Source of the DNA: Ustilago trichophora
Lineage: Eukaryota; Basidiomycota; Ustilaginomycetes; Ustilaginales; Ustilaginaceae
Direction of reading: 5' to 3'
Assembly (NCBI GenBank): GCA_900323505.1
Contig: OOIN01000001.1
Location: 930,001 to 994,000, forward strand
Length of the DNA stretch: 64,000 nucleotides
The notes under the pieces were generated by a model. It saw only the letters and a program-made list of their open reading frames with translations. It did not search any database and was not told the origin of the DNA. This document shows, piece after piece, positions 34,631 to 46,100 of this stretch (its first letter is position 1; each line of letters starts with the position of its first letter). The position numbers and the translations under genes were made by a program.

Positions 34631-35938
34631 ATGTCGCTCCTTCGACAGACAGCAGCAACCCACCTCGGTCGACCTTTGGCTGGCCTCGTCGGCACTTCGG
34701 CTCGTCAGTGCGCTCAGCCTGTCGTGTCATCGCGCCCTGCTCCGGCTTCTCGACGTGGACGAGCTACCGCTGTTGATCCTAACGACCCTGCCGCAACCGG
34801 TGTTGCTTCCTCCTCTTCGATCCCTGCTGTGCCTTCCGCCTCTGCGGCTGCACCTCTGCCCGCCAACGAGGGCGCCATCCGACACAACTGGTCTCGCAAA
34901 GAGGTCCAGCAGATCTACGACTCTCCTCTTCTCGAACTCGTCTTTCGTTCCGCCAACGTCCACCGCATGCACCACCCTGTCAACCGCGTCCAGCTCTGCA
35001 CCCTCATGAACATCAAGGAAGGTGGCTGTTCCGAAGACTGCGGCTACTGCTCCCAATCCAGCAAGTACGAGACCCCTTCCAACGCTTCCAAGCTCGAAGA
35101 CCTCGAGACCGTCCTCGCCGAGGCACGCAAGGCCAAGGCCAACGGCAGTACCCGCTTCTGCATGGGCGCTGCCTGGCGAGAGGTCGGCGGTCGCAAGCGT
35201 GGCTTCAACCGCATCCTCGACATGGTTCGCGAAATCCGCGGTATGGGCATGGAGGTCTGCACCACCCTCGGCATGTTGACCACCGAACAGGCCAAGGCGC
35301 TCAAGGAGGCCGGTCTGACTGCATACAACCACAACCTCGACACTTCGCGTGAATACTACGGCAAAGTCGTCACCACCCGCAGCTACGACGACCGTATCGG
35401 AACCATTGCCAACGTTCGTGAGGCTGGTATCTCGGTCTGCTCCGGTGGCATTCTCGGTCTCGGAGAGGAGCACGAGGACCGCGTCGGCCTCATCTGGGAG
35501 ATGAGCACTTTGCCTGAACATCCCGAGAGCTTCCCCGTCAACGCCTTGGTCGCTATCCCCGGTACCCCAATGGAGCAGAACAAGCCTATCACCTTCCAAG
35601 AGATGCTCCGCACCGTCGCTACCGCTCGTATCGTCTTGCCCGGATCCATCATCCGTCTTGCTGCCGGCCGTCACCTCTTCACCGAGTCCGAGCAGGCTAT
35701 GGCCTTCCTCGCCGGTGCCAACGCCATCTTCACCGGTGAGCGCATGTTGACCACTCCCACCTCGTCCTGGGACCAAGACAAGGCCATGCTCGGCCGATGG
35801 GGTCTCCGAGGAATGGAGAGCTTCGAGGACAAGACCATGTCCCCACACCAGTCGACCACCCCTTCGGCGGCTGAATCCATCTCGGTCGAGGACCGCCGTG
35901 CCAAGGCTAAAGCCAGCGAGGCTTTCCAGGCTGCCTAA
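34631..35938 (+). CDS. BIO2: Biotin synthase
   Basis: A radical-SAM enzyme that inserts sulfur into dethiobiotin, the last step of biotin synthesis, in mitochondria. The N-terminal 75 or so residues are basic and Ser/Ala-rich (MSLLRQTAATHLGRPLAGLV), fitting a mitochondrial presequence. The catalytic domain has the radical-SAM cluster motif GGCSEDCGYCSQS (C-x3-C-x2-C). The second-cluster ligands are also present: FCMGAAWR, VCTTLGM, CSGGILGLGEE, and the arginine in IRLAAGR. The NHNLDTS and AIPGTPMEQ blocks are typical of BioB. A single exon of 435 residues, normal for eukaryotic Bio2 plus an extended C-terminal tail. The palindromic array at 34431-34476 sits in its promoter. Confidence 0.97.
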   Translation: MSLLRQTAATHLGRPLAGLVGTSARQCAQPVVSSRPAPASRRGRATAVDPNDPAATGVASSSSIPAVPSASAAAPLPANEGAIRHNWSRKEVQQIYDSPLLELVFRSANVHRMHHPVNRVQLCTLMNIKEGGCSEDCGYCSQSSKYETPSNASKLEDLETVLAEARKAKANGSTRFCMGAAWREVGGRKRGFNRILDMVREIRGMGMEVCTTLGMLTTEQAKALKEAGLTAYNHNLDTSREYYGKVVTTRSYDDRIGTIANVREAGISVCSGGILGLGEEHEDRVGLIWEMSTLPEHPESFPVNALVAIPGTPMEQNKPITFQEMLRTVATARIVLPGSIIRLAAGRHLFTESEQAMAFLAGANAIFTGERMLTTPTSSWDQDKAMLGRWGLRGMESFEDKTMSPHQSTTPSAAESISVEDRRAKAKASEAFQAA

Positions 35939-36370
35939 GCATATAGAACAGTTTGTAGAACAAAAGAAACATTCCCCCGTGACATATTATAATTCCTAAT
36001 CATCATCTGGACCTAGTTTACAGAGAACAGCACGTGCTTGAGATGACACTCATTCGACTTGAGGCATGCCCAATTCTTTTACTGCGCATATCCTTCATCC
36101 AACACAGACCAAGAGTTCTACACATCAAAGGCTTCGTGTTTCGCAAAGTGTGCATCTTCTACAAGACAAGACAGATTAAAGGTATACAAGGGTTGGCTAG
36201 TAAGCCTCCGCCCAGAGTCAACTATTCCCGTTTCGGATCCAAAAGAGTCAGATAATGCAAGAGAGAGGCAGAGAGATAACGAGAATATAAAAAAAAAAGA
36301 AAGAGAGAAGCGCGACGAAGGGTGAGAAGAGATCCCAAGATGTGGAAATGAAGCGATGAAGGATGGTATG
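35939..36370. other. Convergent 3' spacer
   Basis: 3' untranslated ends of BIO2 and the zinc-cluster gene, with an AG-rich/A-rich stretch near 36255-36310. No further feature. Confidence 0.55.
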
Positions 36371-39300
36371 CTAGAGGGGTGCCGAGGCGGGATGGGCGGA
36401 TTGGAGCAGATCCTGGATGACGCCAATCTCGCGGTCCATCGTGTCCCATGCGTAGCCAAGCTGCGAGAGGCCTTCGACGAGCGATTCCACCTCGCTCTTC
36501 TTGGAGCTGTGCGTGTAAGGACCCAAGTTGAGATGATGCATGCTCTCGAGCTGGCGCAGCACCTCGATCTGTGCGCTTGCCGCCGGGTTGTGCGCTGCCT
36601 CCGCGTTCTGAGCGCTGTGAAGGCTTTCGCGCTGGGCTTCCTGCGTGACAAACTGCTCGACAAACTGCTGCTGCTGCAGCGTCTGCGGGTCGATAGAATT
36701 GTTGGCGTCAGGCGGAGAAGCGACCATGTTGTGCTCGCCGTCGGCCGACATGGAACGTACGCCCATGCGGCTGGCGACCTGCTCATCCGAGACGCTGGGA
36801 ATCTTGGCCAGGAACTGAGCTACGGGGAAGATCTGCTTGAGCACAGGGCCGCCCGTCTGCAAGATGCCGAGCGGGAGCAGAATGCCGATCAGACGCGCAG
36901 TCTTTCGGCAGGAGACGATGGCTCGCTGCATGCTCTTGTCAAAGAGAGACTTGAGCGAGGCTGCCACGAGCTGATCCTCCTCCGAGATGGCGCTCTGGCC
37001 GCCCAAAGAGTGGCTGAGCGTCGCCATGAAGGCGGCGTTGGCGCGGTGGCGCTCTCCAAGGGCGCGGAACAAGGCAAGATAGAGGAGCGAACCACACAGC
37101 TTGGTGCTTGCAATCCAGCCCAAGGGTCGGAAAGGCTGAAGGCTGTTCATGGTCGACCAAGCCTTGGAGGCACAACGATCGAAGAAAAGCATGAGCGAGT
37201 CAAGGCTGTTCCAGACAGCGCCGCAGGCGCGTTCGAGCTTTCGCAGCTCGGCCAGCGAGGGCCTGGCTGCGAAGCGGGACGATCGCGGAACGGGCGCCAT
37301 CGATGCACCCGAGGGTCGCTGCCAAGGAGGGATGGAAGGCTTGAGGCCCTCGGCAGAGTCAATGTGAGTCGCCAAGAAGCGAGAAAGAGCGCCAATCTGC
37401 ACCATGGTCATGATCACAAAGGTAAGACCCATCTCACCCGAGAGCACCACCTCACCCGGTCGTGGCGTGTCGACAGACATGGCTTCCTTTCGGAACGAGG
37501 CTTGACCGACCACCTCGATGGCGCGGTCCTCCTTGAAGAAGGCCTTGCGTCGGTTGAGTCCCGAAGCGATCGAGTCTCGGCACCAAGTGGTGAGGAAGAT
37601 GCGGTGCGACTGCATGGTGCTGAGCATGTGCTCGACAGCGTGTCGGTTGGTCTCGTCGACTATGAGCTTGGTCGACATGCCCAGCTTCTCAGCGTGGTCG
37701 CAGGCAGTGTCGGCGAAGAAGTGTGCCTGAACACCATCGACGCTGTCGAGGAGAGGCGCAAGCAGACTGAGTACCTGGATGCTCTCGACGCTAGGCTTCT
37801 TGAGCAGATCGTACTTGTGCACCAGAGAGAGCGCATGGTTGAGGAGGGCATGGCAAAAGGCCTTTCGGGCTTTGCCACGGCGGAGATTGTGCTCAATGTC
37901 ACCGGGGCGGTACGATCGAATGAGACCTTCGCTGCGAGAGGTGATCCAGGCGCGTGGGCTGAGTCGATTGGCTTCGGAGCCAGTGTCAGTGGAAGTGGCA
38001 GGGCTGTCGCCGGATCCGTCGCCCTTGCCTCCCTTGGCACCCTTGGCAGCCAGCTTGGCGCGCTTGGTCTGGATGTAGGTATCAGTGCACTTGATGCGCT
38101 TGTCCTCACATCGGCTGCAGCCCATGCCGTCAGGCCTCTCGGTCACGTCGCATCTGACACGTCGAAGGCGACAAGTGTCGCAGGCAACACCCTGCTTGCG
38201 CTTGGGGCGCTTGAGGCTAGGCTTGCTACCGTCTGCGTCTCGCTCGTAGACCTGGACGAAGCCGTTGTCGTCGACCTCCTGAAGGCGAACGTCGATGGTG
38301 TCAAGATCCTTGAAGTCGGGACCAAAGGCGATGGGTGCATCCGTGTAGTGGGCTGCCCATGCGTGAATCACAGCAAGCAAGGCCTCGGTACTGCCTGGAG
38401 TGCCGATCTTGCTCTCCTTGGTGTCGGGCCACGTGATGGAGGTGAGGCCCTGGACGGCGGGGATGACAGATGGGAGACCCTCGGCGGCGGATCCACCGTT
38501 GGACATGATAGACATCTTGCGCGGGTCACCATTGGCAGCGTTAAAGGTCTTGCTGAAGTGAGCAAAGTCGATGACAGGCGCCTGCATGTGGCAGACGGCG
38601 AAGAAGCAGTTGAGGAGCTGAAGCGACAGGGATCCGGCCATGACGCGATCGGTGATGCGGACTTCGGCGCCTCTGAGCTCGGTGAGGGCACGGATCAGGA
38701 TGGTGGAGGCGTTGATGCGCTCCACGGCAGGCCTGGTCATGGTTGTGTCCGCCATCGAGGCGCCATGAAGCATGCGGGCCTGCTCGATACGTTTGCCTGA
38801 GCGACTGGGACGTGGGTATCGGCGCGAGGGAGGAGCGTGTGTCTTTGTGCAGACAAAGCCCTTGTCCTCGCATCGAGTGCATCGGATGTGGTGGACGGCG
38901 GTACCGGTGCTAGTGCTCCTTTGCATCTCGAGCATGGCGGTCTCAGCAGTATCTGGTGATGAGCTTCGCGCAGCCTCGGCGCGACGGTCGTCGAGATCAC
39001 AACGAAGGTGCTTGGTACGACACTGGTCGCATGTCACGCCCTGACGGCGAGCCGACTTCTTCTTGTCACTCGAGTGACCACTGAGAGAGTCGGGCGAACC
39101 TGCCGAAGAGTTGCCGAGGTCCGTCGAGTCGGAAGCGGGGATGGGAAGGGAAGATGCCTGCATGGCCGAGGCAAAGGCGTGGAGCACATCCGAGTCGGTG
39201 TGTGACTGCATGGAAGGCATGAAGGGAGGGATCAGGGCGGGATCGACTTGACCACGACCCATGGTGGATTCGTCCAGGTAGTGTGCATAGTAGTTCTGAG

Positions 39301-39835
39301 TGTCTTGAGAGGCCTCAGGAAGACCCGGAAGACAGGTGAAGTTGAAGGAATGGTTGGCAAAGCCGTCGGATGCTGACGAGGAAGGGGCCTGGCTGTGAGA
39401 AAGGTCGGTGCCCGGGAGACCGTGGCTGACCATAGAAGCCTGGGGCTGCATGGGGCTGGAAGTCGAGTTCCAGATACTGCCATGTGCTTGTGAGCCGCCT
39501 TGTTGGTGTTGGTAAGGTGAGTTGAAGTCGTGTTGCTGATTTGAAAAGTGTGAAGATCCGCTGCTGTGAGACTGGTAGTCACCGTTCAAGTAGGGAAGGG
39601 AGGAGGGATCGGCAAGAACGCTAGGGGCAGCACCGCGAGGGTTGTAGGCGGCATTGGACATCATGTGTTGGCTTGCGTCGTCCATGGTCATGGAAGTTGG
39701 GAAGCCGGTAGCATAGAGCTGTTGTGCTTGCAGCAGTTGGGCAGAGAGAGATGAAGCGGGCAGCGAATGTCTGCGCGTGTCGTCAAAACCTCGTCGACTA
39801 TCTTGTTGTCGACTGAAGGACATACTCGACAGCAT
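36371..39835 (-). CDS. Transcription-factor candidate with two Zn2Cys6-type clusters
   Basis: The frame is open from Met at 39886 (1171 residues). I prefer Met18 at 39835 (MLSSMSFSRQQDSRRGFDD), leaving 1154 residues; the ATG at 39823 is also possible. A Gln/Ser/His-rich region opens the protein. Cluster 1 (residues about 286-346 of the longer numbering) reads C-x2-C-x6-C, a 39-residue loop, then C-x2-C-x6-C, starting GVTCDQCRTKHLRCDLDD. Cluster 2 (about 567-598) is a regular C-x2-C-x6-C-x10-C-x2-C-x6-C, GVACDTCRLRRVRCDV. A helical region like the fungal transcription-factor middle homology domain follows (LLDSVDGVQAHFFADTACDH; IVDETNRHAVEHMLSTMQSH). Expected to be nuclear and DNA-binding. Target genes are unknown and I recognise no named smut regulator. 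It is convergent with BIO2. Confidence 0.85.
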   Translation of the reverse strand: MLSSMSFSRQQDSRRGFDDTRRHSLPASSLSAQLLQAQQLYATGFPTSMTMDDASQHMMSNAAYNPRGAAPSVLADPSSLPYLNGDYQSHSSGSSHFSNQQHDFNSPYQHQQGGSQAHGSIWNSTSSPMQPQASMVSHGLPGTDLSHSQAPSSSASDGFANHSFNFTCLPGLPEASQDTQNYYAHYLDESTMGRGQVDPALIPPFMPSMQSHTDSDVLHAFASAMQASSLPIPASDSTDLGNSSAGSPDSLSGHSSDKKKSARRQGVTCDQCRTKHLRCDLDDRRAEAARSSSPDTAETAMLEMQRSTSTGTAVHHIRCTRCEDKGFVCTKTHAPPSRRYPRPSRSGKRIEQARMLHGASMADTTMTRPAVERINASTILIRALTELRGAEVRITDRVMAGSLSLQLLNCFFAVCHMQAPVIDFAHFSKTFNAANGDPRKMSIMSNGGSAAEGLPSVIPAVQGLTSITWPDTKESKIGTPGSTEALLAVIHAWAAHYTDAPIAFGPDFKDLDTIDVRLQEVDDNGFVQVYERDADGSKPSLKRPKRKQGVACDTCRLRRVRCDVTERPDGMGCSRCEDKRIKCTDTYIQTKRAKLAAKGAKGGKGDGSGDSPATSTDTGSEANRLSPRAWITSRSEGLIRSYRPGDIEHNLRRGKARKAFCHALLNHALSLVHKYDLLKKPSVESIQVLSLLAPLLDSVDGVQAHFFADTACDHAEKLGMSTKLIVDETNRHAVEHMLSTMQSHRIFLTTWCRDSIASGLNRRKAFFKEDRAIEVVGQASFRKEAMSVDTPRPGEVVLSGEMGLTFVIMTMVQIGALSRFLATHIDSAEGLKPSIPPWQRPSGASMAPVPRSSRFAARPSLAELRKLERACGAVWNSLDSLMLFFDRCASKAWSTMNSLQPFRPLGWIASTKLCGSLLYLALFRALGERHRANAAFMATLSHSLGGQSAISEEDQLVAASLKSLFDKSMQRAIVSCRKTARLIGILLPLGILQTGGPVLKQIFPVAQFLAKIPSVSDEQVASRMGVRSMSADGEHNMVASPPDANNSIDPQTLQQQQFVEQFVTQEAQRESLHSAQNAEAAHNPAASAQIEVLRQLESMHHLNLGPYTHSSKKSEVESLVEGLSQLGYAWDTMDREIGVIQDLLQSAHPASAPL

Positions 39836-41305
39836 AGGGAGATTTATGTGGTGGAGAGCTTTGATGAGCCTAGGTAGCGAGTGCACGGGTTGATACAGCA
39901 GAAGATGAGTGTGTTGATTGTGCGGGGTCAGTCAAGTGATGGGAAGGTCCAGGTGCTTGGTGCTGATCTTGCTGTGGAGTGGAAGGTATCTTGAAGGAGC
40001 GGAGTCCGATGAGAGCGAAGGGTTGGAGAGGTAGTAGGGAGGGTGGATATCTTATACTCAATCTGGAATGAACGATGGGTTCCGCTGTATGAAGGAGGGG
40101 CGAGCAAGCGGGAGAGCTGCGGAAAGCTTATTCGAAGAATGGATGTCTCTGTCGGAAAGGAAGCTTGTCAGACAGGGAAGGGAAGCTTGATCCGAGCGTG
40201 GGAAAGGCAGATAGGACTGTCGAGGGGCGTATCGGAGTTGAATAGGGATACGTTGTGCTGGATTTGGACAGAGGGATGGGTTGCACGATGAGAACGAGAT
40301 GTGCTATTGTTGATCAGTGGGGGAATGGTGCAGATCCGATCGAGACAAAGCGTACATGGGTGAGATCCGGTTTGGCAGGGAACGTTGCTGCAGCGAAAAG
40401 ATGCAGTAGCGGTTACCCAGGAGACAAGATGGAAGGGGGAGAGCTGGAAGATACTAGCGAAGGGCTGGACCGAACGCCCACAACGCAGGGACAGTCTCGG
40501 ATGCGGAAGAATAGGAAGATTGTAGGTCGTGAGACGGTAGCTGCAGAATGCCAGGCCGCTTGGCAGTGGATGCAGGCGGAATGGGGGCTTGGAGGAAGGC
40601 AGGCTGGATGAAGGTGCCAAGGGTAGGGTAATGTTTCAGTCGGACAGTGAGGTGCCGAGATTGTTTGTGAGGAGCAGCAGCAGAATCAGGAGGAGGAAGA
40701 GAGAGAGCTAGGGTGCAAAGTCGGCGTAGGAATCAGAGACAGGGATGCAGGAGGGACTAGACGGAACGAGAAACAAGCCGTTGACAGGCGACAACGCCGA
40801 TGGTCGCAAATGATGACGGCTGGCAAGGAGAGTGAGTGCAGGGTTGATGGGGGGACGCAAAGGATGAGGACGAGGAGGACGAGAAAGGAGAAGAGGATGA
40901 AGGGAGGAAGAGAAGGCGACAAGGCGGAAAAGGAGCGGAAGAGTATGGGTGCAACAATGGGACAAGGCAGTTGGGCCGGGTGATGCAAGTTGATTCCGAA
41001 ATGCAGGTCGAGGAAGTACCAAGCAGACGATCACGCCCAGGTTTCGAGGAGGATGCGAGGGTGAGAGTCCAACACCTAGAGCAAACCGCCCAAAAATGAT
41101 ACCGTTTCACCCAACGAGTAAGCGTGACACACTGACCGACAGTCCCACAGTGAGACGACGACGATGATGATGATGATGGTGATGCTACAGCGCCCGCACT
41201 TGAGCTGATCACAAAGCTGAGGCGTATAGGGTGTGTGTGTGAGCATCTGTGTTGGACGTGGGTTCGCAACGGTGACCAGATGAAGAGACAAAAAGAAGCC
41301 GGCGA

Positions 41306-41340
41306 CAAAAAAAAATAAAAATAAAAATAAAAATAAAAAC
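41306..41340 (+). repeat. (AAAAT)n microsatellite
   Basis: An A9 tract followed by five ATAAAA-type pentamer units. Confidence 0.95.
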
Positions 41341-43075
41341 TGGCGCTTCGATACGCGCAAGCCAGCACTGTTCACATTGGATACGGGAGAGCGCCTAAAA
41401 CAGCTCGATTCTCCAGTTGACGCACACTGTGTGAGCTTTCAGCAGAGAAGCGGCAAGGCTGAGGGTTTTTCCACACTGCACGGAGGGTGGACAAAAAGAG
41501 GCATGAGCTGCAGGTAGTCGACTTAGCCGAAGTGGATTTGTGTGCTTGCTTTACGTGCAGAATTTGGCGAACCCTTGAAGGACAGAGTGTCTCGACTTTT
41601 GGTGCGATGCAAAGGAAGCAACCAAGCAAACCCCACACAGAACGACAGTGGGAACCTATTTCCACAGAGGTGCCACCGATATATTTCCGAGCGCGTTCAG
41701 TTCATGCCTGCTGTCGCTGGTGCTGGTGCTGGTGCTGTTGCTGTTGCTGCTGCAGATGCACTTTGGCAGCTGTCTGGCATTGAATTCCACCAGAGGTTTC
41801 AGTGGGTCTGTCATCGAGTGTTTGTGTTGGAAATAGTTTGGCTCGGCATTGTGCGACAGTGTCAAGCATGCACTGAGGCATCGGAAACCCCACTTTGCTT
41901 GCAATCTTTTGCATTGTTTACAGCAAAGGGCTGGACAATGCCAACATTTCACACATCCACTCTATGCAGCCCTTCTCACGGGCCAAGCACTCTAAATCGG
42001 ATGCTGCAATTTCTGCGTCGTTTTTTTGGTTTTGTTTGTTCTCTGCTTTCAGTCGCAGGAAACCCCAACAACGGATACGAGACAAACTGTAAATTTGGAG
42101 TTCCTCCTCCGTAGAGCCTCGTGAAAAAGAAATGGAAATCATCCGAAAAAAAAAAAATTAAGGATCATTCCTTTTTGCCTGATCTTTTCTCCAACTCTGG
42201 TTAAACGCAGCTCTTACGCGGATCCCGTCCGACGCCAATTTGTGTGTGTGCTCGTGAAAATCCAGAATTCCGAATTCTGATTTCGATTTTGATTTGATTT
42301 TCTTCTTTTGTTTTATTTCTTCATTTTCACTGCAGAATCGCATCATGTGCTGCTGCTCACGCTGCCCACAGCTGGGCGGCTCGCTGACCGACTGTGTGCA
42401 GCTGCAAACCCTCGAGCTTCTCACGGTCTCACTTTTTGGAATTTCAATGAAAAAAAAAAAGAATTCGCCGGCGTGTTCGTGTTCGGGCATTACGGCGGGC
42501 AGCTGCCACTAGAGGGAGAGCAACACAGTTTCAGGCCCGACAACAACAACACAACGATAGACTACTGACAGCTCCCCTACCCGGTTTGACAAGTGACTGC
42601 AGCGACATGTCGGATTCGACCGTCACTCAACATCTTGTTCTGTAAACTTGTCAAGCCGCTGCTAAATCGGGTCAAGTGCACAGCCTCTAGAGTGTCGTAG
42701 GTTGGGCGTACATGATGCTATAGTGTATCGATCAAAGATGAGGGTCGAAATGGACGTTCAGTCGTCTCTAGCCGTGTATCAGAGACTCGTTCGGATGTGC
42801 ATAGGGTCATCCTAGATCCAACACGTAGTCAATTTGAGGCGCTTCGCACGTTGTCCATGAGATCCATATCGACTCGAGATTGAGATGTGAGACTAGGCTT
42901 CTCTCGTTGATGCTTGCATCGTGGGAAATGCTTGCTACCCGAGCAGTAGTGAGGTAGCAATGAATCTCGATTCATCGTGTCTTGCATCTCTTTGGTCGGT
43001 GACGAGTTCCTGGTACGCGCGCATCTTGCCGAGAGACAAGCATCGACAGGCGCCCATATGCTAGAGCCGAGCGTT

Positions 43076-43124
43076 TGTACAGTACAGTACAGTACAGTAC
43101 AGTACTGTACAGTATGTACAGTAT
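43076..43124. repeat. GTACTGTAC palindromic array
   Basis: About five TACAG units followed by TACTGTACAG and two TATGTACAG-type units. A further TGTACTGTACAGTACA copy lies 200 bases on, at 43331-43346. Confidence 0.92.
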
Positions 43125-46100
43125 GTCTCAGTGCTGGACTGTACGGGCTGAGGTTGCATCGCGTAGCTACCGAGCCATCTTGGCAAACGCTCTCGAGCGG
43201 CAAGCGATGCAAGCGACCAAATCTTGAGTCGCAAGCAACGGAACTCGGTCATGCAGCGTAGACTCGGACCATGAATACCATGTACTCCAACAAGAACAGG
43301 ATTGTTTACTGTTTTGTTCTTCGCATGCAATGTACTGTACAGTACAGCTGCTCAGTGACTAACCGAAGGCGGTGTATAGCTTGTAGCGGCAACACCCGTA
43401 GCCGACCCAGTCAAGCCTAGTGTCAGAGGTTGGAACAGTGGCGCATTGAAAATCAATGACATCCCATCCCTGCTTTCTCACCCCGCGCTCCAGTCTGCAA
43501 GGGTTGTGGTTTTTCGGTGGTTTCACGGGAGGCGCCCAGTGTTACCGCTCGTTCGTTCAGTACTGTAGCAGTGGCTGAACTTCACTAGTCTCACACAAAC
43601 ACAACGGTGTGTAGCCATTTTTGGAAAACAGTACGCCTCATTCGACCTGCTCTTTTCAGACGTGCTGTCTTCCTCAACAAGCCTTTCCGAACCCCTTGTG
43701 ATTCTGTCTCTGTCGAGCTTCTCCTGCTCGCCTTGCATCTGCCAACCAGACTTGCAAACCCCGTCTTAGTCTCGACTGTTGGTGTCTTGCGGAGCACCAA
43801 GCAGCTCTGCATACTGTACATCCTACAGGTACAGATTTGTGTTGGAGCTGCAAGCGCTCTCGTGTTGGATCAAATGCCCTGTTTTGCATGGTTCGAAAGC
43901 ATGCGCTCTACAGTGCACACGAGACTGCGAGAGCGGAAATCCAAAAAATAAAAAATAAAAAAAAGTCAATCGGAAAAAAAGGTTGAAAAAAAGAAGTCAG
44001 CAGGGAAGAATATTTATTTTCCGCAGCAGAGAAGAGGCAAGAAGAGACAGAGCGAGAGAGAAAGCTTCGGTTAATTCACTCTGAGGCCTAGCGTGGGACT
44101 GGAGGCGTAAATTTGCGACGTCACTCGAAAGGCTCTAGAATCCCAAGCTGCTCCAGACCTTTTGGCGTCTCGGCTGGCCTCGCTTCCGATGCATGTTGTC
44201 AATTTGCGAGGGTGCAATTCGTTTGCACCCTGCATCACCATCTCCATCTCCCACGATCCTATTGTACACACACCTTGGGTTCCCAAACGATTGCCATGAC
44301 CAACAGTCGACTGGTCACTGACATCTGCCAATCGCCAGTTCGGCCGTGACGGCCAATTTCTCAGACATTCGGCATTCAAAGTCAATGCCGTGCCGTTCTG
44401 GTAAAATACACACTTTCTATTCAGCACAGTGTATCTGACCTGCCGTGCGGTTTAAGAAGACCACACTCGGTAGACAAAGAAGAAGATGTGCTCGATCTGT
44501 ACGACCACGAAGCTAGACCGGGCAACAGATCGGTTTGGTGTGATTGTCAGAATTGTGCAAGCCACATATCATATTTGCATGGATGGGGCACGCAGTGCTG
44601 CAGCGGGTCGTTGGCTCGAAACGTGCGGTAGCTTTCTGGATCTTGCGACGGTCTTTTGTTCATCTTCCCTGCCTGTCCCCACCCAGCGTGCCTTTGATGC
44701 CACCTCTCGGAAACATCGTCCTTATCCGACGGAGATATCTTGGTACCCCTCTATGACATTCCGCATGACATTCATTCACAAGAGCGGAGTCTTATTTGAA
44801 ACGGAGGCATCTGAGACCGTTCGGAACACGGACTTCAAAAGTTGATATCAGTACCAACAGTTTTACCGCGGAAGTGTGATAAAACTTGAGCTGCGAGCTT
44901 TCGCCTAGGCAGTGCAGAATTTGGCGACTTCGGCATACTGGACCACCCTTGACTCTCAAAACCTGACTTTGCTCTGCTGTGATTATGTGCTAGTGCTGCC
45001 TATCAGGGCGCATGCTAGCAGCAAATCGCACAGCGGCACGGTCAGCGTGAAAGTCAGACAAACAACAGAGCCTCCCTCTATCTCCGACGACATGCAGCGG
45101 CTACACTGGACCACCTCATCTTGCCTTGCCTCGACCTTTATCGAGCAACGAGCTGCCTTGTCACGTCGCGCCAAGCGCGCCTCTGCATCGCTGCCCAACG
45201 CTTTGCATCGTCTGTGCTCACCTTGCAGTTGGTCGCCACACCAGCTGCTTTGACCTGCAGAACCCAACACGATGCCACTCCCACGTCTTCTTTGTACAAA
45301 TGTCATTGGGTCCCGCGTAATGTAACATGACCTTCTGGTACAATTCTTTCCTTGATGTCGGAGACTGCGTCCTGCTCGTTCAAGCAAAGCGAAGACTTTG
45401 AAATGAAAAGCAGCCAGCATTTTGAGACCAATGTTCAGCTGCCAGAATAGGTATATCTGGCCATCGTGCTCGTCTTCGTCTTCGGAGCTCGTTTCTTTTA
45501 TCCGACTCGTTCGAGTTTGTTCTTGACGACGCCCTTCTTTCAACGGATTCTGACCCGAAGAGAGGTTGAAACCCTTTCCCTTTTACTGTACTTTTTTGTT
45601 TTTTGTTTTTACCTTTATTTTTTATTTTATTTTTTCCCTTTTTGTAATTTTTTTTTTGTTTTTTTTTGTTTTTTTTTTTTTTTTTTTTGGTCTGGTGTGG
45701 CGTGCAAAAGTTCGGGAGAGAAAAGAAAATTGAAAAGAAAAAGAAATTAAAAAGGCGCATATGTCAACAGAACTCAACAATTGCTTCGCTTGCTTTACGT
45801 CGCTATAAATGACAGCTTGGGTGCCTAGCGTTGTTCAACCTGTCTAGATCTAGCTGTCATCTTTGTTCGGTCTCGGATCCGGCTTCATGATTTTTGCCGA
45901 GCAAACGTAAGTCGGCGAAATTGACGGTACTGTCCAGCTGTCCAGCTGATTCTTAATTTAGCGTCTTCCCGAGTTGTTGGGTTTCTATTGTTGGTCCTGC
46001 CCTGCATCAAGTGCTTGGCTCCCGAACGCCAGAAGACCCCTTCCCGTCCTTTGCACTGTAGAGTTGCACACCGTTACCGAACCTGTCATTCAGCTATCAC

